13,470 bases of DNA, taken from contig JBAYRO010000090.1 of the NCBI GenBank assembly GCA_041676645.1, positions 1 to 13,470 on the forward strand. The letters are read 5' to 3'. This document shows, piece by piece, positions 1 to 9,290 of this stretch. The translations under genes and the position numbers were made by a program. Position 1 is the stretch's first letter. The number at the start of each line of letters is the position of its first letter. The notes under the pieces were generated by a model, which ran no database searches, had not been told where the DNA came from, and worked only from the letters and a program-made list of their open reading frames with translations. The DNA is from JAMLIN01 sp041676645 (lineage in GTDB: Bacteria > Pseudomonadota > Gammaproteobacteria > Burkholderiales > Burkholderiaceae_E).

Positions 1-788
1 ACCGCGAAGTCAGCGTCCACTTCCGTGATCGCCGGCAACTGCCCGGAATGGGCGATCCGCAGGCCACGCAGGCCTTGTGGCGCTGCATCGCGCGCAGGCA
101 GCTCGGCCGGTCCGGCGACAATGCCGTCGCAGGCGGCAAGCAGCGCCGCGGGCCAGTCGCCCGCCGCACAGACGACGGCTCCGCGAACCGCGCGCAGCCG
201 CCGCAGGCTGCCCCCGAGGCCGGCCGCCGCATCGGCGGACCCGCATCGCGCGTCGGCAGCGGATCCGGCGGCATCGAGAACGAACAGGATGCGCGGCCGG
301 GCCTGCGGTGCCTCCCTGGCCCGGATCGGCAGCGGCCCGGCCGCCGGCCTGATCGCGAAGGCGCCGGTCGCGAGCCCCTTCATCCGCCGCGGCAGGGCGA
401 GCATGCCGAGGATCGGTACGGTTGCCGGCAGCAGGGGTTCGTGCGCGATCGCATCGGGGCGGGTCCAGCCGAACGACTGGCCCTCGCGCGCGACAGGCTC
501 GCCGCTCCAGTGGAAGACCTGGCGAAAATGCAGCCGCACCCGCGCATGCGGATAGGAATGCTCGCGCACGATCCAGGGCCGTGATGACAGCACCCGGATG
601 CCGAGTTCCTCGTGCAGTTCACGCGCCAGGGCATCGGCCACCGATTCGCCCGGCTCGAGCTTGCCACCCGGGAATTCCCACCAGCCCGCATAAGGCTTGC
701 CAGCCGGACGCTGACCCAGCAGAACCCGGCCGTCGCGATCGAAGACGATGCCGACGGCAACGTCAGTGAGTGGTCGCTCGTCGCTCAA
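1..788 (-). CDS. Nudix hydrolase (MutT-like) fused to a ThiE-like domain, 3' end outside window
   Basis: Residues about 8-130 form a Nudix fold of the MutT type, which hydrolyses nucleoside diphosphates linked to another moiety; MutT itself clears oxidised dGTP. The Nudix box is complete at residues 42-64: G42, then E48, then RELHEELGI with the metal-binding glutamates. A C-terminal segment (from about residue 155) resembles the thiamine-phosphate-synthase-like domain found in 'Nudix family hydrolase' fusions of about 310 residues. It includes 'CDGIVAGPAEL' and ends near 'ITEVDADFAV' at the window edge. The histidine expected in the ThiE 'DGvHL' motif is absent (V), so thiamine synthase activity is doubtful. 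The proposed start is TTG at 788, whose bases overlap the TGA of the upstream ATPase gene (TTGA, 4 bases). This start fits the Nudix N-terminus and suggests translational coupling; no nearby ATG would keep the domain intact. Nudix identity is firm; substrate is not known. Confidence 0.88.
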   Translation of the reverse strand, partial: MSDERPLTDVAVGIVFDRDGRVLLGQRPAGKPYAGWWEFPGGKLEPGESVADALARELHEELGIRVLSSRPWIVREHSYPHARVRLHFRQVFHWSGEPVAREGQSFGWTRPDAIAHEPLLPATVPILGMLALPRRMKGLATGAFAIRPAAGPLPIRAREAPQARPRILFVLDAAGSAADARCGSADAAAGLGGSLRRLRAVRGAVVCAAGDWPAALLAACDGIVAGPAELPARDAAPQGLRGLRIAHSGQLPAITEVDADFA

Positions 789-1723
789 ACCCGCCTGGAC
801 GGCGTCCCGCCCGTCTTGCGTGCGCGTCGCAAGCGCTGCTGCCCGGACCAGTCCCGGGCGAACTGCCAGGCGACCCGACCCGAACGCGAGCCGCGCTCGA
901 GCGCGAAGCGCAGGGCGTCGCCCCGGGCCGCCGCGATCTGCTTCGGGCTGCAGCCGAAGTGCGCCAGCCAGTGCTCGACGACCAGGAGATAGTCGTCCTG
1001 GCGAAACGGATAGAACGACACCCACAAGCCGAAGCGCTCCGAGAGCGAGATCTTCTCTTCGGTGGTTTCACCGGGATGGATCTCACCGTCTTCCTGGTAG
1101 CGCGCCTGCAGGTTCTCGTGCATGTATTCCGGCATCAGGTGGCGCCGGTTCGAAGTCGCGTACACGAGCACGTTGTCGGACTGCGCCGCTATCGAACCAT
1201 CGAGGATGGTCTTGAGCGCCTTGTAGCCCGGCTCGCCTTCCTCGAAGGAGAGATCGTCGCAGAAGACGATGAAACGCTCGGGACGCTCGGCAACCAGCGC
1301 GACGATGTCGGGCAGATCGACGAGATCGTCCTTGTCGACCTCGATCAGGCGCAGGCCCTTCGGATGGTACTCGTTCAGGCAGGCCTTGATGAGCGAGGAC
1401 TTCCCGGTGCCGCGCGAACCGGTCAGCAGCACGTTGTTGGCCGGCAGACCGTCGACGAACTGGCGCGTGTTGCGCTCGACCAGGCTCTTCTGCTCGTCGA
1501 TGTTGTGCAGGTCGGCCAGGCCGATCGGAGCGAGCGAACGCACCGGCTCGAGCGCGCCCACCGCACCGAAGGCGTGGCGGCGCCGGCGCCAGCGAAAGGC
1601 GACCGCGGCATCCCAGTCGGGCGTGCCGGGCGGCGTCGGCAGCAATGCCTCGACCCGCTCGATGAGCGCCTGCGCCCGAACGAGCAAATCGGCCAGGGCT
1701 GCCTCAGGAGCGGTAGTCGGCAT
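785..1723 (-). CDS. DUF815-family AAA+ ATPase
   Basis: A 312-residue P-loop ATPase of the DUF815 family, whose cellular role is not established. Walker A is at residues 102-109 (GSRGTGKS). A Walker B-like strand is at 151-160 (IVFCDDLSFE). A sensor-1-like asparagine lies in 'VYATSNRRHL' near residue 191. The N-terminal 60 residues are Ala/Leu/Arg-rich and may be helical; no membrane segment is seen. The ATG at 1723 lies 20 bases inside the end of argJ and has no clear Shine-Dalgarno, so translation is probably coupled to argJ. The stop overlaps the TTG start of the Nudix gene by 4 bases. The argJ-DUF815-Nudix run therefore looks like one transcription unit, and I recall the same order in Burkholderiales. 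Family assignment is confident; any link to arginine synthesis or nucleotide sanitation is guesswork. Confidence 0.88.
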   Translation of the reverse strand: MPTTAPEAALADLLVRAQALIERVEALLPTPPGTPDWDAAVAFRWRRRRHAFGAVGALEPVRSLAPIGLADLHNIDEQKSLVERNTRQFVDGLPANNVLLTGSRGTGKSSLIKACLNEYHPKGLRLIEVDKDDLVDLPDIVALVAERPERFIVFCDDLSFEEGEPGYKALKTILDGSIAAQSDNVLVYATSNRRHLMPEYMHENLQARYQEDGEIHPGETTEEKISLSERFGLWVSFYPFRQDDYLLVVEHWLAHFGCSPKQIAAARGDALRFALERGSRSGRVAWQFARDWSGQQRLRRARKTGGTPSRRV

Positions 1724-2933
1724 TGATCGAAACGTAGTCGTGGGAGAGATCGCAGGTCCAGACGGTGGTGGCGGCCTTTCCGCGACCGAGCGCGACCCGG
1801 ACGCGGATCTCGGCCTGCTTCATCACCCGCTGGCCATCGGCCTCGCGATACTGTGGATGGACGCCGCCGGCGGTGGCGACATGGACATCATCGAGCCAGA
1901 CATCGACGCCTTCGACATCGAGATCCTCGATGCCGGCATAGCCGATCGCGCACAGCAGGCGCCCGAGGTTCGGGTCGGACGCGAAGAAGGCGGTCTTGAC
2001 CAGCGGTGAATGGGCGATCGCATAGGCGACCGCATCGGCTTCGTCGGCATTGCCCGCGCCCTCGACGGCGACGGTGATGAACTTGGTCGCGCCCTCGCCA
2101 TCGCGCACGACCGCCTGGGCGAGCAGGGTCGCCACCTCGAAGATCGCATCCCGCAGCTGCCGCGCGCCCGGACTGGCATCGTCGGTCACTGCGAGTTCAC
2201 CTGCGCCGCTCGCCACCAGGACGAGACTGTCGTTGGTCGAGGTATCACCGTCGACGGTGATCCGGTTGAAGCTCGCGTCGGCGGCCTCGCGCACCCATTT
2301 CGACAGCAGCGCCGGTGCGATCGCGGCATCGGTGGCGATGAAGGCCAGCATCGTCGCCATGTCCGGCCGGATCATGCCGGCGCCCTTGGCCATGCCCGTC
2401 ACCGCGAAGCCGCCGGCCTCGGTACTGCCCGTGCGCGACGATGCCTTGGGCACGGTATCGGTCGTCATGATCGCGGCGGCCGCCTGCGCCCAGTGATCCG
2501 GCGCGAGGTCGGCGATCGCGGGCGCCAGCGCGGCTTCGAGGCGATCGATCGGCAGCGGCTCGAGGATCACGCCGGTCGAGAAGGGAAGGATCTCGTCGAC
2601 CGCGACATCCAGGCGCGCCGCCAGTTGCTCGCAGCTGCGCCGGGCATCGGCAACGCCCCGGGCGCCGGTGCCGGCGTTGGCGTTGCCGGTGTTCACCACC
2701 AGCGCCCGCAGGCGCCCGCCGGTGGCCGCGAGATGTTCGCGACAGACGCGCACCGGCGCCGCGCAGAATCGGTTGCGGGTGAACACGCCCGCCGCCCTCG
2801 TGCCGGGCGCGAAGCGCATCACCAGGGTGTCGGTGCGGCCGGCCTTGCGGATGCCGGCACTGGCCACGCCGAGTTCGACTCCGGCGATCGGCGCAAGCGC
2901 CGATGCATCGGGCGCAACGAGATTCACCGGCAT
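1704..2933 (-). CDS. argJ: ArgJ, bifunctional glutamate N-acetyltransferase / amino-acid acetyltransferase
   Basis: Cytosolic enzyme of arginine biosynthesis. It moves the acetyl group from N-acetylornithine to glutamate (recycling cycle), and in bifunctional members it also acetylates glutamate from acetyl-CoA. The 409-residue precursor is the usual length. The self-cleavage motif 'GMIRPDMATML' is intact, placing the scissile bond between A193 and T194; the new N-terminal threonine is the nucleophile. The oxyanion-hole region is 'FSTGVI' (119-123). The C-terminal block contains 'SDPNLGRLLCAIGYAG' and ends 'SHDYVSINADYRS', as in betaproteobacterial ArgJ. The ATG at 2933 is preceded by GGAG at a 6-base spacing and by only 34 bases from the secA stop, with no terminator between, so cotranscription with secA is likely. 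Whether it has the acetyl-CoA activity cannot be read from the sequence. Confidence 0.96.
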   Translation of the reverse strand: MPVNLVAPDASALAPIAGVELGVASAGIRKAGRTDTLVMRFAPGTRAAGVFTRNRFCAAPVRVCREHLAATGGRLRALVVNTGNANAGTGARGVADARRSCEQLAARLDVAVDEILPFSTGVILEPLPIDRLEAALAPAIADLAPDHWAQAAAAIMTTDTVPKASSRTGSTEAGGFAVTGMAKGAGMIRPDMATMLAFIATDAAIAPALLSKWVREAADASFNRITVDGDTSTNDSLVLVASGAGELAVTDDASPGARQLRDAIFEVATLLAQAVVRDGEGATKFITVAVEGAGNADEADAVAYAIAHSPLVKTAFFASDPNLGRLLCAIGYAGIEDLDVEGVDVWLDDVHVATAGGVHPQYREADGQRVMKQAEIRVRVALGRGKAATTVWTCDLSHDYVSINADYRS

Positions 2934-2939
2934 CGAGAT

Positions 2940-2943
2940 CTCC
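2940..2943 (-). promoter_or_regulatory. Shine-Dalgarno of argJ
   Basis: GGAG on the minus strand, 6 bases before the argJ ATG, inside the 34-base gap after secA. It supports the chosen argJ start. Confidence 0.7.
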
Positions 2944-2967
2944 GTCAGGATGGCCTTGCGCCTGGAC

Positions 2968-5747
<2,780 letters not shown>

Positions 5748-5751
<4 letters not shown>

Positions 5752-5825
5752 GGGGTCCGAAAGAGGGGCGGGCCCGGCGCACGGCCGGCCGTTTCCCGAA
5801 TGGGAAAATCGAGCAAGTTTAGCAT
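5748..5825 (-). CDS. Possible secA leader peptide with an RAPG motif (25 codons)
   Basis: Open frame from ATG at 5825 to TGA at 5750-5748, the TGA overlapping the secA ATG (ATGA). The peptide begins MLNLLDFPIRE and continues to 'TAGRAPGPPLFRTP' at its C-terminus. R15-A16-P17-G18 (bases 5783-5772) followed by P19-P20 resembles the Arg-Ala-Pro-Pro/Gly motif of known arrest peptides that regulate protein-localisation genes, and loosely the RAGP end of SecM. Against it: no Shine-Dalgarno before the ATG, a peptide too short to carry a signal sequence out of the ribosome, and about two thirds G/C at third positions, lower than in the neighbouring genes. The same frame is open back to the stop of the M23 gene, as often happens in G+C-rich DNA. 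A GTG at 5882, with AGGCGG 6 bases upstream, would give 44 residues. A promoter reading of 5816-5824 would exclude the ATG version. Translation is unproven. Confidence 0.22.
5781..5807 (-). repeat. Tandem inverted repeats in the secA leader
   Basis: Two perfect inverted repeats lie side by side 30-56 bases before the secA ATG. One is a 6-bp stem TTTCCC/GGGAAA with a 4-base loop (5792-5807). The other is a 12-base palindrome ACGGCCGGCCGT (5781-5792). Either could fold in the mRNA or be a protein-binding site. The second overlaps the Arg codon of the RAPG motif in the possible leader ORF. Confidence 0.5.
5816..5824 (-). promoter_or_regulatory. secA: Candidate extended -10 promoter element for secA
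   Basis: TGCTAAACT on the minus strand reads as an extended -10 (TGn plus TAAACT, 4 of 6 matches to TATAAT). It sits in an AT-richer patch of about 35 bases that stands out in this G+C-rich sequence. The -35 position at 17-base spacing (CCGGAC) is poor. Transcription would start near 5809, giving a 5' leader of about 58 bases that begins at the TTTCCC/GGGAAA hairpin. Confidence 0.35.
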
Positions 5826-5828
5826 GCG

Positions 5829-5842
5829 GGACCGGTCGGTCC
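5829..5842. repeat. Inverted repeat GGACCG-GT-CGGTCC
   Basis: A perfect 6-bp inverted repeat with a 2-base centre lies just upstream of the candidate secA -10, across the -35 region. The position would suit an operator, but no regulator family is recognised and chance in G+C-rich DNA is possible. Confidence 0.35.
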
Positions 5843-5869
5843 GGCGCTGGATATCAGTGGGGCGCCCGG

Positions 5870-5900
5870 GGTCCGAAGCCACTGAGAGCCGCCTCGGACC
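5870..5900 (-). terminator. Hairpin after the M23 gene, possible weak terminator
   Basis: GGTCCGA and TCGGACC form a perfect 7-bp stem, extendable to 10 bp with one G-U pair, with an 11-base loop. It starts 27 bases beyond the M23 stop codon. In the transcript it is followed by C/G-rich sequence, not a U run, so it is not a standard intrinsic terminator. It may slow or protect RNA, or serve Rho-dependent ending. Confidence 0.3.
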
Positions 5901-5927
5901 GCAGCGACCCTGGAGGCCGTTCCACTT

Positions 5928-7148
5928 TCAGCGAGCGTCCGCCACCTGCTTCTGGGCGCGCTCGAACGCGTGCGGATTGCCGAGGAACTTCATGGGATCA
6001 TGAGGCCGGTCGTCGATCCGCACCTCGAAATGCAGGTGGGGTCCGGTCGAGCGGCCGGTCGAGCCGACCTCGGCGATCTTGTCGCCCTGGTGGACGATGT
6101 CGCCGGCCTTCACGAAGAGCTTGCGGGCATGGGCGTAGCGGGTGAGCAAGCCGTCGCCATGGTCGATGTCGACCTGGTTGCCATAGGCCGGATGACGGCC
6201 GGCGAAGGCCACCACCCCCGGGCCGGCGGCGAAGATGGGCGTCCCGCGGGGGGCTGCGAAGTCGAGCCCTTCGTGGCGCGAGCGCCGACCGGTGATCGGG
6301 TCGACCCGACGACCGAAGCGCGAGGCCATGTAGCCGGTCGTGAGCGGGCGCGCCGTCGGAACCAGCCGCGAGGCGGCCCGCTGGAACAGGAATTCGGATT
6401 CGATCAGGTTGAGCTGGTCGGTACGCTGCTCGAGGGTCCTGGCGACCTCGGTGATCGCCTGGGCGAGCTCGTCGACGGTCAGCGCGCCATGATCGGGCAG
6501 CAGCGGCCCGCCCTGGCCGGGCGATTCGGCCGCGGCGACGGCATCACCGGCTTCGGACCCACCCGCAGCGGTGGCGCCGGCTTCGGCCGCGGCGGGTTCG
6601 GGCGTGCCGGTTTCCGAGTCGGTCACGGCGACCTTGCCGGGAGTCGACTTGGCGGCGAGCGCTGCGGCGGGTGGCTCCGCGTCGGTGGCCACCGGCGTCT
6701 CGATCTCGACCGCGGCCATGGTGGCGATGCGGTCACCGAGCGCATCGAGCCGGGCCAGGCGGGCCTGCACATGGCCGAGCTTCTCGGCAAGCGCATCGAG
6801 ATTGCGCCGCAGGAAGGCCGACTGCCGATCGGCCTCCGACTCCGGGTCGTCCTGCGCAAGCTCCTCCGGCTCCGGGGCGGCCTGGCCGACGCCTACCCTC
6901 ATGTAGGCGGCGTCCGTATCGACCAGGGCTTCGTCGGCGCTGGAATCCTCCGCATCGATGACGCCAATCGGCGAAAACGACGAAAGTAAATGCTTGCTGA
7001 CGTACTTTTCGGTCAGGAAGTAAGTCAGTACGGACGAACCCGCGACCAGGGCCAGCGCCAGGAAAGCGATGGCAGCAAACACCGTCCAGCGACTGACCGA
7101 AACGGTCTTAGCGCTGCGCAGCTTCGGATGCAAGAATATGAATTGCAA
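5928..7148 (-). CDS. Membrane-anchored M23/LytM-family peptidase
   Basis: A 406-residue protein predicted to be held in the inner membrane with its catalytic domain in the periplasm, cutting peptidoglycan cross-links. Residues 1-20 are basic and cytoplasmic, and 22-45 form one transmembrane helix. Residues 108-145 look coiled-coil; 150-215 are an Ala/Pro/Glu/Gly-rich linker; 225-260 are helical again. The LytM domain covers about 268-390. All zinc and catalytic residues are present: H292 and D296 (HEGLD), H340 (YAHARKL), H371 and H373 (PHLHFEV). It therefore looks enzymatically active, unlike degenerate activators of the EnvC/NlpD type. The start is TTG at 7148: no ATG or GTG precedes it in frame within the intergenic gap, and 'MQFIFLHPKLRSAKT' matches the usual 'MQ..' start of these proteins. 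The gene lies directly upstream of secA and diverges from dciA by 44 bases. The exact substrate bond is not known. Confidence 0.92.
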   Translation of the reverse strand: MQFIFLHPKLRSAKTVSVSRWTVFAAIAFLALALVAGSSVLTYFLTEKYVSKHLLSSFSPIGVIDAEDSSADEALVDTDAAYMRVGVGQAAPEPEELAQDDPESEADRQSAFLRRNLDALAEKLGHVQARLARLDALGDRIATMAAVEIETPVATDAEPPAAALAAKSTPGKVAVTDSETGTPEPAAAEAGATAAGGSEAGDAVAAAESPGQGGPLLPDHGALTVDELAQAITEVARTLEQRTDQLNLIESEFLFQRAASRLVPTARPLTTGYMASRFGRRVDPITGRRSRHEGLDFAAPRGTPIFAAGPGVVAFAGRHPAYGNQVDIDHGDGLLTRYAHARKLFVKAGDIVHQGDKIAEVGSTGRSTGPHLHFEVRIDDRPHDPMKFLGNPHAFERAQKQVADAR

Positions 7149-7192
7149 ATCAACCGCCCACGATAGTGGCGTCCGGATTCCGCTGAACCACC
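7149..7192. promoter_or_regulatory. Divergent start region between the M23 gene and dciA
   Basis: Only 44 bases separate the TTG of the M23 gene from the ATG of dciA, so promoters for the two must overlap or lie inside each other's coding start. No convincing -35/-10 pair was found on either strand; a TTCAGC/TATCGT pair on the minus strand is too weak to call. Neither gene has a strong Shine-Dalgarno here. Confidence 0.35.
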
Positions 7193-7624
7193 ATGCTGCT
7201 GCCGACCCAAAGATCCGCGAAGGACTGGCTCGACCAATCGCCGGAATACCGCCGCGCGATGCAACATGTGGACACGCTGCTCGGAATCCAGTCGACGCTC
7301 GCCGGGATTCGCCCCGAACTGCGACTCGTCGTCGTCTCGCTCAAGGACGGCCTGCTGACGCTCCAGACGCCAAATGCCGCAACCGCCGCTCGCTGTCGGC
7401 AGTCCGAGCCATCGATCCGCTCGGCCTTGCTGCAGGACTGGCCCGAGGTTAAAGCAATCCGCTTCATGCCGCAACGCACCGCCGGTCCGCGGATTCGACC
7501 GTCCGTCCCGAAGCGGCGGATTCCGCCCGAGGCGCTGGGGCGGCTGGACGCGCTGGGCGCCAGTCTCGAGGACTCTCCGTTGCGCGACGCCCTGCGGCGC
7601 CTGGTGGCGCGCCAGCGAAGCTAG
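7193..7624 (+). CDS. dciA: DciA, DUF721-family replicative helicase operator
   Basis: A 143-residue DUF721 protein. DciA proteins bind the replicative helicase DnaB and load it on DNA in bacteria lacking a DnaC/DnaI-type loader. The N-terminal part (about 5-95) has the expected helix, then strands 'RLVVVSLKDGLLTLQTPN', a helix with 'AARCRQSEPSI' and 'VKAIRFMPQ', consistent with the KH-like DciA fold. A basic linker follows, and then a C-terminal helix 'PEALGRLDALGASLEDSPLR'. An in-frame TGA lies two codons before the ATG, so 7193 is the first possible start. This is the only plus-strand gene in the window, set between lpxC and the M23/secA block, as I recall for DUF721 genes in related bacteria. 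Its TAG overlaps the TAG of the convergent small membrane gene. Similarity is weak at sequence level, as usual for this family, so the call also leans on context. Confidence 0.8.
   Translation: MLLPTQRSAKDWLDQSPEYRRAMQHVDTLLGIQSTLAGIRPELRLVVVSLKDGLLTLQTPNAATAARCRQSEPSIRSALLQDWPEVKAIRFMPQRTAGPRIRPSVPKRRIPPEALGRLDALGASLEDSPLRDALRRLVARQRS
7621..7624. other. CTAG shared by two convergent stop codons
   Basis: TAG of dciA (7622-7624, plus strand) and TAG of the small membrane gene (7623-7621, minus strand) lie in one palindromic CTAG. There is no space for a terminator between the genes, so transcripts from the two strands should overlap at their 3' ends. Confidence 0.9.
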
Positions 7625-7806
7625 CCGCTGACCAGCCTCTCGATCGCCAGGCCGATGAAGAAGACCAGGGCGATCACGGCGGTGACGCCGAAGCCGGTCA
7701 GCGCCCGGCGCAGGTCGGCGCGATCGCGCCGAAAGACGAACAGCAGCGCGTACAGGGCCGAGTAACCGAAACCGAGCGCGAGCACGATGCGCAGCACCGC
7801 GATCAT
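7621..7806 (-). CDS. Small two-helix membrane protein of unknown function
   Basis: A 61-residue protein of two hydrophobic segments, about residues 3-25 and 38-58. They are joined by a short charged loop (RRDRADLRR) that should lie in the cytoplasm by the positive-inside rule, leaving both ends outside. The ATG at 7806 is 10 bases after the lpxC stop. A Shine-Dalgarno-like GAGGA overlaps that stop (TGAGGA), 7 bases before the ATG, so translation is probably coupled to lpxC. I recognise no named family, although short membrane proteins at this place occur in related genomes as I recall. A role with LpxC or lipid A synthesis is only suggested by position. Codon use matches the neighbours. Confidence 0.75.
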   Translation of the reverse strand: MIAVLRIVLALGFGYSALYALLFVFRRDRADLRRALTGFGVTAVIALVFFIGLAIERLVSG

Positions 7807-7816
7807 CGCGCCGTCC

Positions 7817-8749
7817 TCATCCGGCGACGCCCCAGTCCAGCGCGAACATCCTCGGCGCCTCGCGGCGCTCGCCGAAGCTCACCACCTCGGACGCCCCCTG
7901 CTTCGCGAGCAAGGCCCGCAGCAAGCGGTTGTTCAGGGCGTGCCCCGACTTGTGCGCCGTGTAGGCCGCCAGCAGCGGAAAACCGACCAGGTAGAGATCC
8001 CCGATCGCATCGAGGATCTTGTGCTTGACGAATTCGTCGCCCGAACGCAGGCCGTCGTCGTTGAGCACCCGGTACTCGTCGACCACGATCGCGTTGTCGA
8101 AGCTGCCGCCCTGGGCAAGGCCGTGCGAGCGCAGCATCTCGACATCCTGCATGAAGCCGAAGGTCCGCGCCCGCGATACATCCCGGATGAACGAAGTGGT
8201 GGCGAAGTCGACCTCCACCTGCTGGGTGGTGGCGTCGATCGCGGGATGGCCGAAATCGATCGAGAACGACAGCTTGAAACCAAAATGCGGCTCGAGCCTG
8301 GCGAACTTGTCGCCCTCGCGAACCTCGACCGGCTCGAGCACCTGCAGGAAGCGCTTGGGCGCATTCTGCTCGACCACCCCGACCGACTGGATCAGGAACA
8401 CGAAGGAACCGGCCGAGCCGTCAAGGATCGGAATCTCGGGAGCGGTGACATCCACGTAGAGATTGTCGATCCCCAGGCCGGCGACGGCCGCCATCAGGTG
8501 CTCCACGGTAGCGACCCGCACCTGCGCGAGTTCACCCTCGTCGGCGGCGGTCAGTGTCGAGGCCATGCGGGTATCGGTGACCCGATCGGGCTGGGCCGGG
8601 ATCTCGACCGGCGGATCGAGATCGACCCGCCGGAAGACGATTCCGGTTCCGGCGGCCGCCGGGCGCAGGGTCAGCTCCACTCGCTGGCCCGAATGGAGTC
8701 CGACACCCGTCGCGCTGACCAGGGCCTTGATGGTTCGCTGTCGCAGCAT
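7817..8749 (-). CDS. lpxC: LpxC, UDP-3-O-acyl-N-acetylglucosamine deacetylase
   Basis: Zinc enzyme in the cytosol that catalyses the committed step of lipid A synthesis by removing the acetyl group from UDP-3-O-acyl-GlcNAc. The 310-residue length is standard. The zinc ligands are present: H84 in 'VATVEHLMAA', and H243 and D247 in 'FVKHKILDAIGD'. E83 is the expected general base and H270 in 'KSGHALNNRLL' the second catalytic residue. The N-terminus 'MLRQRTIKALVSATGVGLHS' fits the family start exactly. The gene begins 19 bases after the peroxiredoxin stop without a strong Shine-Dalgarno. The C-terminus ends 'DWGVAG' and lacks the LAVLA-type tail that directs E. coli LpxC to FtsH, so turnover may be controlled differently. 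Confidence 0.98.
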   Translation of the reverse strand: MLRQRTIKALVSATGVGLHSGQRVELTLRPAAAGTGIVFRRVDLDPPVEIPAQPDRVTDTRMASTLTAADEGELAQVRVATVEHLMAAVAGLGIDNLYVDVTAPEIPILDGSAGSFVFLIQSVGVVEQNAPKRFLQVLEPVEVREGDKFARLEPHFGFKLSFSIDFGHPAIDATTQQVEVDFATTSFIRDVSRARTFGFMQDVEMLRSHGLAQGGSFDNAIVVDEYRVLNDDGLRSGDEFVKHKILDAIGDLYLVGFPLLAAYTAHKSGHALNNRLLRALLAKQGASEVVSFGERREAPRMFALDWGVAG

Positions 8750-8768
8750 CGCGGTCGCCGGAGCCGGA

Positions 8769-9275
8769 TCAGCCGAGCTGGGCCAGCATCGACCTGGCGT
8801 CGGAGACCTCGAACTTCCCGGGCGCCTCGACCGCCAGGCTCTTGACGACGCCGTCGTCGACGAGCATCGAATAGCGGTTCGAGCGCACGCCCAGGCCGCG
8901 GGCGGTCAGGTCGAGCTCGAGACCGAGCTGGCGGGTGAATTCACCCGAGCCGTCGGCCATCATGCGCACCTTGCCCTCGGTGCCCTGTTCGCGTCCCCAG
9001 GCGCCCATCACGAAGGCGTCGTTGACCGAGACGCACCAGATCTCGTCCACCCCCTTGGCGCGCAGCGCATCGGCCTCGCGGACATAGCCGGGCACATGCT
9101 GGGCCGAGCAGGTGGGGGTGAAGGCGCCGGGCAGGCCGAAGATCGCGACCTTGCGGCCGCGCAGCTGGTCGGAAACCTTGAAGGCGTTCGGACCGAGCGA
9201 GCAGCCCTCGCGCTCGGTCTCGATGAATTCGTAGAGGGTGGCGTCAGGCAGGGTATCGCCGGGCTTGATCGTCAT
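8769..9275 (-). CDS. Peroxiredoxin, Prx5 type
   Basis: A 168-residue cytosolic thiol peroxidase that reduces hydrogen peroxide and organic peroxides. The active-site motif PGAFTPTC (49-56) gives peroxidatic C56, and the conserved arginine is R134 in 'RSNRYSML'. 'FGLPGAFTPTCSAQHVPGY' is characteristic of the Prx5/type II group. Two further cysteines, C25 and C81, are present; whether either resolves the sulfenic acid, or external glutathione/thioredoxin does, cannot be told. There is no signal peptide. The ATG at 9275 has a clear AAGGAG 9 bases upstream. The gene sits between ftsZ and lpxC, an arrangement I recall from betaproteobacteria, and heads the lpxC unit. Confidence 0.94.
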   Translation of the reverse strand: MTIKPGDTLPDATLYEFIETEREGCSLGPNAFKVSDQLRGRKVAIFGLPGAFTPTCSAQHVPGYVREADALRAKGVDEIWCVSVNDAFVMGAWGREQGTEGKVRMMADGSGEFTRQLGLELDLTARGLGVRSNRYSMLVDDGVVKSLAVEAPGKFEVSDARSMLAQLG

Positions 9276-9284
9276 GGGAATTCG

Positions 9285-9290
9285 CTCCTT
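9285..9290 (-). promoter_or_regulatory. Shine-Dalgarno of the peroxiredoxin gene
   Basis: AAGGAG on the minus strand, 9 bases before the ATG at 9275. A TAGAAT at 9344-9339 could be a -10 element of its promoter, but no -35 box is visible at the right distance, so that promoter is not called. Confidence 0.75.

Noticed and set aside
770..1726. A plus-strand open frame of 318 codons opposite the DUF815 gene
   Set aside because: The minus-strand frame has Walker motifs and family length; the plus-strand frame has neither.
5870..5900. Intrinsic (Rho-independent) terminator between the M23 gene and secA
   Set aside because: The stem is good but no U run follows, so it is listed only as a low-confidence hairpin.
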